Shown piece after piece: positions 9,201 to 17,027 of a stretch of DNA of 28,266 nt (the stretch's first letter is position 1; every line of letters starts with the position of its first letter). Source of the DNA: Bacteroides sp. (GTDB taxonomy: Bacteria; Bacteroidota; Bacteroidia; Bacteroidales; SM23-62); contig JAUUZM010000001.1 in the NCBI GenBank assembly GCA_030589965.1, positions 1 to 28,266 on the forward strand. Reading direction: 5' to 3'. The notes beneath the pieces are model-generated. The model saw only the letters and a list, made by a program, of their open reading frames with translations, ran no database searches and was not told the origin of the DNA. The position numbers were made by a program, and so were the translations under genes.

Positions 9201-9964
9201 ACATCAAGGTGGCTGATTGAATGAATGAATGCTTCCAGGGTTTGGCCTGAGAGGGTTCTGCCGCTGGCATCGGTAATGGTACCTGAAATAATCACAGGTA
9301 CTGTCCTTCCAATCTCCCTGAAAAGAGTTTCCAGGGCAAATATGGCAGCCTTTGCATTCAGGGTGTCAAAAATTGTCTCGACTGCGAGAAGATCAGATCC
9401 CCCATCTATCAAGCCTTTGGCCTGTTCTTTATAGGCTGCAGCAAGGTCATCAAAGCTGACTGCCCGAAAACCGGGATTATTTACATCGGGGGAGAGGGAA
9501 GCAGTCTTATTGGTGGGGCCCATAGCCCCGGCCACATATCTTGGCCATGAAGGATCCTTCGCTGTATATTTATCTGCGGCTCGCCTGGCCAGTATGGCAG
9601 AGTCCCTATTTATCTCGTAAACAATGCTTTCCAGATGATAATCAGCCTGAGAAAACCGGTTCGAATTAAAGGTATTAGTTTCAATTATATCCGCCCCTGC
9701 TTCAAGGTATTTTTCATGAATATCCTCGATAATTTCCGGTATTGTTAAAGATAGGAGGTCATTATTTCCTTTCAGATCATGGGGAAAATTTGTAAACCTG
9801 CTACCCCTAAAATCTGATTCGGTAAGACCGTATTCCTGGATCAATGAACCCATGGCCCCGTCCATAACCAGCACATTGTTTTTAAGTGACTGATAAATAG
9901 GGTGTTCCTTTACTGATTCGGCTTTTGGTGAACCCATTGAAAGGTCCTTGTCTTGTTTTTCCAT
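6236..9964 (-). CDS. metH: Cobalamin-dependent methionine synthase
   Basis: This 1242-residue cytosolic enzyme transfers the methyl group of 5-methyl-THF to homocysteine through cobalamin. All four modules are present. The homocysteine domain (about 22-345) carries zinc ligands C262 and GGCC C325-C326. The pterin domain (about 365-640) begins at NFINIGERTNVSGS. The B12 cap and binding domains (about 665-895) contain DVHDIGKN with the lower-ligand H774 and GLSGLITPS. The reactivation domain (about 910-1240) contains RPAHGYPACPDH and AASVSGLIFANP. The start used is ATG at 9964; a second ATG at codon 10 has AAGGA a few bases upstream and is an alternative. Transcription probably begins at the promoter at 10132-10163 and passes through the SAM riboswitch. 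metF follows in the same direction. Confidence 0.97.
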   Translation of the reverse strand: MEKQDKDLSMGSPKAESVKEHPIYQSLKNNVLVMDGAMGSLIQEYGLTESDFRGSRFTNFPHDLKGNNDLLSLTIPEIIEDIHEKYLEAGADIIETNTFNSNRFSQADYHLESIVYEINRDSAILARRAADKYTAKDPSWPRYVAGAMGPTNKTASLSPDVNNPGFRAVSFDDLAAAYKEQAKGLIDGGSDLLAVETIFDTLNAKAAIFALETLFREIGRTVPVIISGTITDASGRTLSGQTLEAFIHSISHLDVLAVGLNCSLGAVEMRPYLEELSGKTDHYVSVYPNAGLPNQFGEYDQGPEEMASYLKDFTDNGFVNIIGGCCGTRPEHIEAFRNVADNAAGRVPPLVERGLKLSGLEALTIYPGSNFINIGERTNVSGSRKFARLIREEKYEEALSIARDQVEGGAQIIDVNLDDAMLDTEKEMVNFLNLLMSEPDIAKLPIMIDSSKWTVIEGGLKCLQGRAIVNSISLKEGEDAFKKQAGKIRNYGAATIVMAFDEKGQAAGFERKIEICQRAYRILTEDVGFPPEDIIFDPNILTVATGIEEHNNYAVDYIRTVRWIKENLPMARVSGGISNLSFSFRGNNMVREAMHSAFLYHAIQAGLDMGIVNPGMLQVYDEIPDDLLELVEDVILNRRDDATDRLIKHAETIQQKDVKEVKIDEWRETSVQERLRHALVKGVVDHIEEDTLEARGEYKAALEVIEGPLMDGMNVVGDLFGEGKMFLPQVVKSARVMKKAVAVLLPFIEEEKLISGDISTAGKILMATVKGDVHDIGKNIVGVVLACNNYEIQDLGVMVPAEKIIQTAIEEKADIIGLSGLITPSLEEMVHMASEMERNGLDIPLLIGGATTSKIHTAVKIEQHYSSPVIHVKDASRSVTVASQLLSKTKKTDFVEQIRNEYKELRENYKSAGSQVEYLSLEDARRNALKIDWSNSPFYKPAELGIRVFDDFPIGEIREYISWIFFFLVWQLRGKWPDILEDPRQGEEARKLYDDALGMLDWVEENKILKARGVVGFFPANSVGDDIEVYSDENRTEVLATFKNLRSQSKKDKKAPNLCLSDFLAPRESGKIDYLGAFAVTAGLGIEEQIKKFQEDHDDYSSIMLKALADRLAEAFTELLHVKVRQELWGYNPQEKLNLEDLILEKYQGIRPAHGYPACPDHSEKETLFKLLEVTEKTGISLTESHSMFPAASVSGLIFANPESRYFFVGKIAKDQAEDYAQRKGTDLKNVEKWLASNLNYK

Positions 9965-9978
9965 GTCGCAGATGATAA

Positions 9979-10095
9979 GCGTTTAAATTATAATTCCCTC
10001 TTCGGGCCAGGTATTAGCACCTTTTCCCATAATAGGGATGGTTGCTAGAAGTTCCATGAGCCTGGTCTCTCCCCTCTTCTGTATAATCCAAACAC
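9979..10095 (-). promoter_or_regulatory. SAM-I-class riboswitch ahead of metH
   Basis: Read on the minus strand, the metH leader holds the conserved SAM-I core: AGCAACC (complement at 10040-10046) and GGTGCTAATACC (complement around 10010-10021), after a P2-like segment containing AGAGACCAGGCTC. The core is closed by a strong P1 helix: GTGTTTGGATTATA (10095-10082) pairs with TATAATTTAAACGC (9992-9979) over 14 base pairs including G-U pairs. A short CCC-GAAGA-GGG hairpin follows the core, in the place of P4. There is no terminator hairpin with a T-run before the ATG at 9964, and P1 ends only 14 bases upstream of it, so control of translation initiation is likelier than attenuation. SAM binding should repress metH-metF and the third gene. 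Confidence 0.87.
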
Positions 10096-10131
10096 TCCAA
10101 TTGAATTGTTATGGAGGGCGGATTCAGGCTG

Positions 10132-10163
10132 CAAAGTTAATAATAATTTAGAATCATTCCAAA
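10132..10163 (-). promoter_or_regulatory. Promoter of the metH operon
   Basis: On the minus strand TTTG (10163-10160) is followed after 20 bases by TAACTTTG (10139-10132). This is an exact match to the Bacteroidota primary-sigma pattern TTTG-N19/20-TAnnTTTG. It starts directly after the stop codon of the upstream sensor gene and would begin transcription about 30 bases before the riboswitch aptamer. Confidence 0.72.
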
Positions 10164-13100
10164 TCAGATTCGTAGTCCCAAAATGATCATATCGTCAATC
10201 TGTTCCTGGCCTTTAATCCACCTTTGCATGGTCTCGTCAATGATTTCTTTCTGTTTAGGCATTGGGTGTTTGTGTATGTCACAAAACAATTGTTTCATGG
10301 ACCTGGAAAGGAATTTTTTTCCTGCAGGTCCTCCGAACTGATCCTGGAACCCGTCAGAAAAGACATAGATGCAATCCCCCTTTTCGACCTTGATATTATG
10401 GTTTTTGAAATTCTTTTCTTCTACAATATGTATCCCAATAGGCATTGTATCTGCTTTGTATTCAGAGAATTCACCATTTCTGATAAGATATAGGGGATTA
10501 TGTGCGCCGGCATACTGAAGGGTCATTTTGAAAGGATCATAGATGCAAAGTGCAATATCCATTCCGTCTTTTGTTCCACCTTCTTCTGCCTGGGAAAGAG
10601 TCTCCTTTACGTTTGCCCTCAGGTTGTCCAGGATCCTCCCTGCGCTTGGTCTCCTGTTCCTGCTGACAATCTCATTCAGAAAAGCTACCCCCAGCATACT
10701 CATGAAGGCTCCTGGAACCCCATGTCCGGTGCAATCGACAGCAGCAAATATAATCCTGTTTTCCATGGTCGAGATCCAGTAAAAATCACCGCTGACTATA
10801 TCCCTGGGTTTATAGTATATAAAATGCTCAGGAAGGCTTTCATCAATTTTCTTATCTGAGGGTAAAACGGCTTTCTGGATACGGCGGGCATAATAGATAC
10901 TGTCCATAATCTCCTTTTTCTGATCGGAAATTTCGTCTTTCTGCCTTTGTATCTCAGCAGTTCGTTCTTTCACCTTTGTTTCCAGAACTGCCTTGTCGCG
11001 TCTTAGTTTCCGGACTCTCCAACGGATGATCAACAGGATAAGGGAGATAAGCAGAATTCCGGATGTCACCAGAAAGGGTGTGCTAAGCCACCAGGGAGGT
11101 TTGATAAGTATGGGAATACTGGATATTTCAGTGACCTGGTTCAGGACATTTTTTGCACGGACATGAAGGGTGAATTTACCCATAGGAAGTACAGGGAATC
11201 TCAGTACACCTGAGCCTGACCAATCCGACCATCCATCGGACATGCCCTCAGCATAAAACTGGTAACTGGTGGAATTATCTTTCAGATAAAAGGGGGCAGA
11301 TATATTAAATTCTATGGAGCGATCATAATAATCAAAATGCAATTGATCCAGAGAGTAATTTTTCTCGTCGTTATATACTGTGTTCAGGAAAAGATCGAAT
11401 CCGGGATTGTACTCATTAACATTTGTACTGTTAATCTTATGCAGAAATGAGTTTTCAGAGACCACCCAGATATTGCCTTCAGGGTCCAGGAAAAGGTCCG
11501 CAATATCTCCGAATAGGTTGAGATAGGAATCCACACCCACCTTATAGTTTTCCTGGTTGTTGAAACTGATCCATCGTCCCCCTGTCTCCACCCAGGCGAC
11601 AGCACAGGTGGAGAGCTGGATGCGCGAAAGGTTTTTACCCCCCAGGATCCCCGTCTGATGAATGCTGTCATCCATGAAATAATAAATTCCACTGCTAAGG
11701 AAAAAATATACCGTATCATTAATATTCCTCATCGTTACCGGATCATAATATTCCTCATGAAAATCAAAGGACTTTACATCTGAGATCGCGTTGTTCAAGG
11801 CTGTGATCCTGTAGCTGCGATTATCACATCCAAGCCATATTGTGCTGTCCTGCTCTTCGCAGACCGAGAATATTTCTTCACCTATGTATGCAAAATCCCT
11901 CTTAGTTTCCCATTGCTCTCCGTTCAGGACAAGCTGGTAAGCTGATTCATCAGTAATAACATATATTCTGGAGCTATCCCTGCTGGGGAATATACTTTTT
12001 ATATACCAGTCCTCTCGAATAATCCTGAGTTCCCTTCCGATTATCTCATACAAACCTCCATTGGTGGAAATCAATAAGCGACTCCCAACCGGAACCAGGT
12101 CTTTTGCCTTTTCTTCAAAGTCCCCAAGACGTGTAAACTCATGGGAAATGGACTGAAGGGAATATATTTTTTGTTTGACATACCGGGTACGGTAGGCTGC
12201 TGGCTGAAGGATATCTTCAATATCCTGAACGCTTAATTTTTCTTCCTGTACCTTATCTTCTGCTGCCACAGTTTCAGGTCGTTTCTGGAACAGGGCTTTC
12301 AATCCTTTTGGCTTTTTCACAGAAATGGAATCAGTCCCATCGTCTTCCAGGGTTATGACTTCTTCTTTGTTTTTAGAAGCTTTCCTGGCTTCCCGTTTAA
12401 GTCTTCTTTGTTCTTTTGGACTGATTTCCTGCTCATCCTGGATCTCCTCAGGAACCTGGGACTCCACCTCTGCAAAAGCTTCTTTTTTGGACTTTTCTGC
12501 TCTTTTAGCCGGGGCAACAGGGGTGGTAACCTTAACTATAATTTCCTCCTCCAGGTAATCTTTTTTCTCTTCCAGGAAAAAAATCCCCTCATTGGTGCTG
12601 ACATATAGTGTACTGTCGAGATAAGCTACAGCCGTCAGGTTCCCTTCGAGTCCGGGATAATTTTCGTATGAACGGATGGGGAGTCGAACATCGATCCGGC
12701 TTAATCCGTACTGGTGAGAAACCCATAATCCATGATTATTATCCTTGCCTATTGCAAATATCTCATCGTCAGGAAGTCCGGTCTGATAATTAATAATATT
12801 CCTGGTTTCACCTGTGAGCACATCCACGATCATACATCCTCCCAGAACTGTAGAGATGGCAAAGATGTTTTCGTTCAGCCAGGCAGCATCTTTCATAAAA
12901 CTCTCTTCCAGGTAATTCTGATCCTCCAGGTCAACCCTGTTGAAATTGGCACCGTTAAACCAGAACAAGGTATTATTATCAAGTCCAATCAAAGCATTGC
13001 TGTCGGCATACTCAATACCAAACAGAATCTCAGATCCTGAAAAATCAATCCTGGTCTCTACCTGGGTCCAGCCACTAAAACTCAGTTCATAGATTCCCTT

Positions 13101-13676
13101 GCCCAGGATATTTACATAAGCATTGTCACGGAAAATTAAGAGGCCGGAAAAAATATGGGCAGTGTCTGGTCTGAACTGTTTCAGATTATATAAATCATTC
13201 CGCCGCGCCAAAACAATCAGATCCTCGCCATAATAAATTACATGTTTGCTGGTCTGGTATATCCTGTTTATATCTCCGGTTATTTCATTCTCTTTTGCCA
13301 GGTTGTGATACTCGTAGGTACCCATGCCGGTTTTGAGCAGATAACCATAAAATCCCCTGCCACCAACATAGATAAGCGGGAGGACAGAATCTGTTGAGAC
13401 GGCTTTGGGTATATTAGGAACCGAATGGATGTTCCATTCTTCTGAATCAAAGGAAATCACTCCCGTATTGCCGGAAAACACCATGGTATTTTCCATGTCC
13501 TGGCTGATTGAGCTGATTCTGTTTCCTGGGACCTCAGCAAGGCTGAAATGATTTATAAATGGTTCACCTTCCTGCGCAGACAAAGGAATGATAGGATACT
13601 GAAGGGCCGTAAGGATGATCAATACCGGGACCAGAATCCTGAGGAGGGCTTTTATGGGCCGGTTTTTATACATCAT
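10164..13676 (-). CDS. Propeller sensor with SpoIIE-type PP2C phosphatase
   Basis: This 1170-residue membrane-anchored signalling protein has a signal peptide (residues 1-34, ending PLSAQ), a periplasmic beta-propeller of Reg_prop-type repeats (about 40-370 and 500-755), a Y_Y_Y domain (about 775-860), one membrane helix (about 864-886), a coiled coil (887-930) and a SpoIIE/PP2C serine phosphatase domain (930-1170). The metal-binding aspartates are in place: VSGDFYW (D964), AVDCTGHG (D981), VFSDGFQD (D1108) and QIDDMIILG (D1161/D1162). Such proteins normally dephosphorylate a cytosolic partner such as an anti-sigma-factor antagonist; no such partner is encoded nearby. A charged, lysine/glutamate-rich stretch at 370-495 interrupts the propeller. 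It begins 3 bases after the stop of the acyl-CoA ligase gene, so the two are cotranscribed. Confidence 0.9.
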   Translation of the reverse strand: MMYKNRPIKALLRILVPVLIILTALQYPIIPLSAQEGEPFINHFSLAEVPGNRISSISQDMENTMVFSGNTGVISFDSEEWNIHSVPNIPKAVSTDSVLPLIYVGGRGFYGYLLKTGMGTYEYHNLAKENEITGDINRIYQTSKHVIYYGEDLIVLARRNDLYNLKQFRPDTAHIFSGLLIFRDNAYVNILGKGIYELSFSGWTQVETRIDFSGSEILFGIEYADSNALIGLDNNTLFWFNGANFNRVDLEDQNYLEESFMKDAAWLNENIFAISTVLGGCMIVDVLTGETRNIINYQTGLPDDEIFAIGKDNNHGLWVSHQYGLSRIDVRLPIRSYENYPGLEGNLTAVAYLDSTLYVSTNEGIFFLEEKKDYLEEEIIVKVTTPVAPAKRAEKSKKEAFAEVESQVPEEIQDEQEISPKEQRRLKREARKASKNKEEVITLEDDGTDSISVKKPKGLKALFQKRPETVAAEDKVQEEKLSVQDIEDILQPAAYRTRYVKQKIYSLQSISHEFTRLGDFEEKAKDLVPVGSRLLISTNGGLYEIIGRELRIIREDWYIKSIFPSRDSSRIYVITDESAYQLVLNGEQWETKRDFAYIGEEIFSVCEEQDSTIWLGCDNRSYRITALNNAISDVKSFDFHEEYYDPVTMRNINDTVYFFLSSGIYYFMDDSIHQTGILGGKNLSRIQLSTCAVAWVETGGRWISFNNQENYKVGVDSYLNLFGDIADLFLDPEGNIWVVSENSFLHKINSTNVNEYNPGFDLFLNTVYNDEKNYSLDQLHFDYYDRSIEFNISAPFYLKDNSTSYQFYAEGMSDGWSDWSGSGVLRFPVLPMGKFTLHVRAKNVLNQVTEISSIPILIKPPWWLSTPFLVTSGILLISLILLIIRWRVRKLRRDKAVLETKVKERTAEIQRQKDEISDQKKEIMDSIYYARRIQKAVLPSDKKIDESLPEHFIYYKPRDIVSGDFYWISTMENRIIFAAVDCTGHGVPGAFMSMLGVAFLNEIVSRNRRPSAGRILDNLRANVKETLSQAEEGGTKDGMDIALCIYDPFKMTLQYAGAHNPLYLIRNGEFSEYKADTMPIGIHIVEEKNFKNHNIKVEKGDCIYVFSDGFQDQFGGPAGKKFLSRSMKQLFCDIHKHPMPKQKEIIDETMQRWIKGQEQIDDMIILGLRI

Positions 13677-13679
13677 GAA

Positions 13680-15581
13680 TTAAAGATTACCCAGGGCAGT
13701 AATGTTTTTATCATTAGTAATATTCTTGGCATCCGGAGTATAGATATACTCAAGTTCTGCCTGATAGGTTTCATTAACTTTATTACGGACCAACTTATTC
13801 ATGCTGTTTAATTGGAGATTTTCCTGGCTGAATGGCTCAGGTAGGATGCCAATGGCGGCAGGGAGCCAGCGTTGAGGGAATTCATCCTGATACTTGCCTC
13901 CAGATTTAAATTCCGAAATCTGCCTGCCCAGCTCTTTGAGCGCAGCTTCTTTTCCTTCCCTGGTGGCCGGATCAATATTCTGCTCAGTAAGCCATCTTTT
14001 CATAGCATCCTTATTGGGAACAACCAGGTTTGTGCAATATGGATTCTGCATATTATACATCATGCATTGTTCGAGGAAGGGGACATACTCAGTAAATGCT
14101 TCCTCTATTCCCTCTGGACTGTATTTCTCCCCGTCGTCTGCAATTAAGAGGCTTTTAAATCTTCCCAGAACATAGAGGTAATTATCTCCGTCCACATAAG
14201 CCATATCCCCCGTATACAACCATCCATCCTTTAAAGCATCCGCTGTAGCGTACTCATTTTTCCAGTAACCCAGCATTACATTTTCACCCCGTATTACAAT
14301 TTCTCCCTTTTCCCCGATGGCCACTTCATTACCATCATCATCACATATTTTTACTTCCAGATTCCGGACAATCTTACCGGATGAACCCAGCTTATGATGT
14401 TCCTGTGAATTTCCTGAAATAATGGGTGCCGCCTCGGTTAATCCATACCCCTGGAACATGGGGATGCCAATGGCATAAAAGAATTTCGCCAGTTCCAGGT
14501 CAAGGAGGGCAGCACCTCCAACGAAGAATTGAAGCCTTCCACCAAAAGCTTCCCTTACCTTCTTGAAGATAATCTTGTCAAATAGCCAGATGTATGGTTT
14601 CAGGATAAATGTTCCCTTCTTTCCACGATCGTGTCCCATTCGGATATATCGTTTATTAACCCTAATGGCATGATGGAAGAGTTTTTCAATCACCGGTCCC
14701 TTTTCACGAATGCCCTTTTCAATGTTTTTCTTGAAATTCTTTGCAAGGGCAGGAACTGAGAATAGAAAGACGGGTTTTACCTGTTTCATATTGATCGGCA
14801 TATTTTTGATGGCTTCCGTCATAGTTTTTCCAAGTTGAACGGATGCCATGGCCGCACCATGTGAGAGAATAGTATAAACCCCCGCCGTGTGTGCAAAAGC
14901 ATGGTCCCATGGAATATAAACCAGGGTAGTCCACCAATCATATACCGCCATTACACCCTGGGCCTGTTCTACATTGGCAGTATAATTCCGATGGGAGAGC
15001 ATAATACCTTTTGGGTCCGCCGTTGTTCCTGATGTATAACAGATATTTGCCAGGTCATTATCTCCAATAGATTGCCAGGTTTTGTCGAATTCTGCCTGAT
15101 TCTCTGCCAGGTATTTATCACCAAGGGCAGATACATCATCAAAGAATAATTCATCTTCATCGTAATTGTCCCGCGGATCCAGGTAAATAACCTTTTCAAG
15201 ACAGGCTATCCCATTTTTCAGTTCCTTTATTTTATGGGCCTCCCTGTCAGAGATAATTATCATTCTGGATTCTGAATGTTCAATCCGGAATTTTATTTCT
15301 GCAGTTTCTTCCAGGCGGGTGGACAAAGGTACATTTACAGCGCCGGTAAAAAGGATACCCATCTCACTGAAAAACCACTGGTTTCTTCCTTCTGCCAGCA
15401 AAGTAATCCGGTCTCCTTTCTTAATCCCCAGGCTTATCAACCCGGCCGCAAATCTGTGAACTTCCTTTTGGGTTTCCAGGTATGTGCATGGTTTATACCC
15501 ATCTCCCATATTTTGAAGCAGGTAGGTATTATCCTTATATTTTTCAACACTGTCATTAAAAAGGGAAATCAGGGTTCTCAT
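13680..15581 (-). CDS. Long-chain fatty acid-CoA ligase (AMP-binding)
   Basis: This 633-residue enzyme of the ANL superfamily activates a fatty acid to acyl-AMP and then acyl-CoA at the inner face of the membrane. Motifs are the P-loop YTSGTTADPKG (about 182-192), GYGLTEAAP (378-386), GWLYTGD (D459) and a C-terminal NSMNKLVRNK segment in the place of the catalytic-lysine loop. The reading frame is open to an ATG at 15665, but I place the start at 15581 (MRTLISLFNDSV). The extra 28 residues have no family character, and a promoter-like element (15636-15667) lies inside them. It shares a transcript with the propeller phosphatase 3 bases downstream. It resembles FadD/FAA-type ligases, but the chain length used cannot be read from the sequence. 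Confidence 0.9.
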   Translation of the reverse strand: MRTLISLFNDSVEKYKDNTYLLQNMGDGYKPCTYLETQKEVHRFAAGLISLGIKKGDRITLLAEGRNQWFFSEMGILFTGAVNVPLSTRLEETAEIKFRIEHSESRMIIISDREAHKIKELKNGIACLEKVIYLDPRDNYDEDELFFDDVSALGDKYLAENQAEFDKTWQSIGDNDLANICYTSGTTADPKGIMLSHRNYTANVEQAQGVMAVYDWWTTLVYIPWDHAFAHTAGVYTILSHGAAMASVQLGKTMTEAIKNMPINMKQVKPVFLFSVPALAKNFKKNIEKGIREKGPVIEKLFHHAIRVNKRYIRMGHDRGKKGTFILKPYIWLFDKIIFKKVREAFGGRLQFFVGGAALLDLELAKFFYAIGIPMFQGYGLTEAAPIISGNSQEHHKLGSSGKIVRNLEVKICDDDGNEVAIGEKGEIVIRGENVMLGYWKNEYATADALKDGWLYTGDMAYVDGDNYLYVLGRFKSLLIADDGEKYSPEGIEEAFTEYVPFLEQCMMYNMQNPYCTNLVVPNKDAMKRWLTEQNIDPATREGKEAALKELGRQISEFKSGGKYQDEFPQRWLPAAIGILPEPFSQENLQLNSMNKLVRNKVNETYQAELEYIYTPDAKNITNDKNITALGNL

Positions 15582-15635
15582 TTTAATAATGGCTTGGTTT
15601 AGAATATGAAAGATAAAAAAAAACCGTAGAGATGG

Positions 15636-15667
15636 CAAGGTATAAACCTGCATCCCGGCGGTCAAAA
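15636..15667 (-). promoter_or_regulatory. Candidate promoter of the acyl-CoA ligase gene
   Basis: On the minus strand TTTTG (15667-15663) is followed after 20 bases by TACCTTG (15642-15636). This is the Bacteroidota spacing with a -7 element one T short of TAnnTTTG. Transcription would start about 50 bases before the chosen ATG at 15581. Confidence 0.38.
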
Positions 15668-15671
15668 TTTC

Positions 15672-15683
15672 TTAGGGCCCTAA
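15672..15683. repeat. Perfect 12-bp palindrome TTAGGGCCCTAA
   Basis: This self-complementary 12-mer lies 8 bases beyond the purA stop and just upstream of the candidate acyl-CoA ligase promoter. It has no loop and no T-run, so it is a poor terminator. Its position suits an operator for the downstream operon, but chance is possible. Confidence 0.35.
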
Positions 15684-15691
15684 AGGCTGTC

Positions 15692-16954
15692 TTACATCTT
15701 AATTATCTGCTCCCTGTCGGGGCCAACTGAGACATAGGAGATAGGTACTCCTACTTCTTTTTCGACAAAGACAATATAATCAAGCAACTCTTTTGGCAGA
15801 TCTTCCTTCTCTGTCATCCCGGTCAGGTCCTCTGACCAGCAGGGTAGTTCCTCATACATAGGTTCAAGCGGTGTATCAATGTCAAAGGGTAATTCATCGC
15901 TTACCTCTCCGTTGATTTTATAAGCAGTACAAACTTGTAAAGCATCAAAAGTGGAAAGAACGTCGGATTTAGTCATCATCAGTTCTGTTACCCCGCTTAA
16001 CATAATAGAATATTTCAGAACAGCCAGATCAAGCCAGCCGCATCGTCTGGGCCTGCCGGTAGTGGCCCCATATTCTGAACCATATTTACGAAGGGCTTCG
16101 CCTGTTTCGTCCAGGAGTTCTGTAGGAAATGGACCACTGCCAACGCGAGTACAATAGGCTTTGAACACACCGATTACTCTACCGATTTTATGGGGTGCAA
16201 GTCCAAGTCCGGTACATGCTCCAGCACATATGGTATTGGATGAAGTTACATAAGGATATGAACCGAAATCAATATCCAGCATGGATCCCTGTGCACCTTC
16301 TGCCAGAACCGACTTTCCCTCAGTAAGATATTTATTGATGGCATATTCTCCATTCACCAGAGGAAAGGATTTTATGGCTTCAATGCCATCCATCCATCCT
16401 ATTTCAAATTCTTCCAGATTAAATTCGAAATCATACTGCTTAAGAATCTCCAGATGCTTATTGGTGAGGAAATCGTATTTCTTCTTAAAGTCAGGAGATT
16501 CAATATCACCAACTCTTAATCCGTTCCTCCCGGTTTTATCCATATAGGTGGGACCAATCCCCTTAAGAGTTGAACCGATTTTGGTAATACCTTTTGCAGC
16601 TTCCGAAGCTGCATCCAGGATACGGTGAGTAGGCATGATGAGGTGGGCTTTTCTTGAAACCATAAGACGGATGCCAAGGTCCACTCCAAGATCCTTTACA
16701 GCTTCAATTTCCTTTTTGAATATTACCGGGTCAAGCACAACACCATTTCCAATAATATTAATGCTGTCTTCCCTGAAAACCCCTGAGGGAATGTTATGGG
16801 TAACGTGCTTAATACCATTGAATTCCAATGTGTGACCTGCATTTGGACCGCCCTGAAAACGGGCTATTACATCATAGTCTGGGGTCAGGACATCAACTAA
16901 TTTGCCCTTGCCTTCATCGCCCCACTGAAGGCCTAATAATACATCTATTTTCAT
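15692..16954 (-). CDS. purA: Adenylosuccinate synthetase
   Basis: This 420-residue cytosolic enzyme joins IMP and aspartate with GTP to form adenylosuccinate, the first committed step to AMP. The signature residues have the same numbering as in E. coli: GLQWGDEGKGK with catalytic D13 and GGPNAGH with H41. Further motifs are GIGPTYMDK, EGAQGSMLDIDFGSYPYVT, TRVGSGPFPTE and TGRPRRCGWLD. The length is normal. The gene lies 73 bases after the Fur-family gene and has its own promoter-like element in that gap. PurA is known to be inhibited by ppGpp in other bacteria, and a ppGpp synthetase/hydrolase is encoded two genes upstream. Confidence 0.97.
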   Translation of the reverse strand: MKIDVLLGLQWGDEGKGKLVDVLTPDYDVIARFQGGPNAGHTLEFNGIKHVTHNIPSGVFREDSINIIGNGVVLDPVIFKKEIEAVKDLGVDLGIRLMVSRKAHLIMPTHRILDAASEAAKGITKIGSTLKGIGPTYMDKTGRNGLRVGDIESPDFKKKYDFLTNKHLEILKQYDFEFNLEEFEIGWMDGIEAIKSFPLVNGEYAINKYLTEGKSVLAEGAQGSMLDIDFGSYPYVTSSNTICAGACTGLGLAPHKIGRVIGVFKAYCTRVGSGPFPTELLDETGEALRKYGSEYGATTGRPRRCGWLDLAVLKYSIMLSGVTELMMTKSDVLSTFDALQVCTAYKINGEVSDELPFDIDTPLEPMYEELPCWSEDLTGMTEKEDLPKELLDYIVFVEKEVGVPISYVSVGPDREQIIKM

Positions 16955-16994
16955 CTGTTAAGTACGTGAGGATTTACTCCTGGATTAGGAGCGT

Positions 16995-17024
16995 CAAGGT
17001 ACAAATTATTTCTGCTTCATGAAA
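16995..17024 (-). promoter_or_regulatory. Candidate promoter of purA
   Basis: On the minus strand TTTC (17024-17021) is followed after 19 bases by TACCTTG (17001-16995). The form matches the candidate acyl-CoA ligase promoter and approximates TTTG-N19/20-TAnnTTTG. It lies wholly in the fur-purA gap and would give a leader of about 35 bases. Confidence 0.35.
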
Positions 17025-17027
17025 CAC

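Noticed and set aside
9979..10095. Cobalamin riboswitch ahead of metH
   Set aside because: No B12-box-like sequence was seen; the AGCAACC and GGTGCTAAT motifs with the P1 helix point to the SAM-I class.
15582..15665. N-terminal extension of the acyl-CoA ligase frame to an ATG at 15665
   Set aside because: The 28 residues show no family character and overlap a promoter-like element; the ATG at 15581 gives a normal family start.
16977..16991. CTCCT/AGGAG stem in the fur-purA gap
   Set aside because: It is only 5 base pairs without a T-run, and the candidate purA transcription start falls inside it, so the RNA would not contain the full stem.
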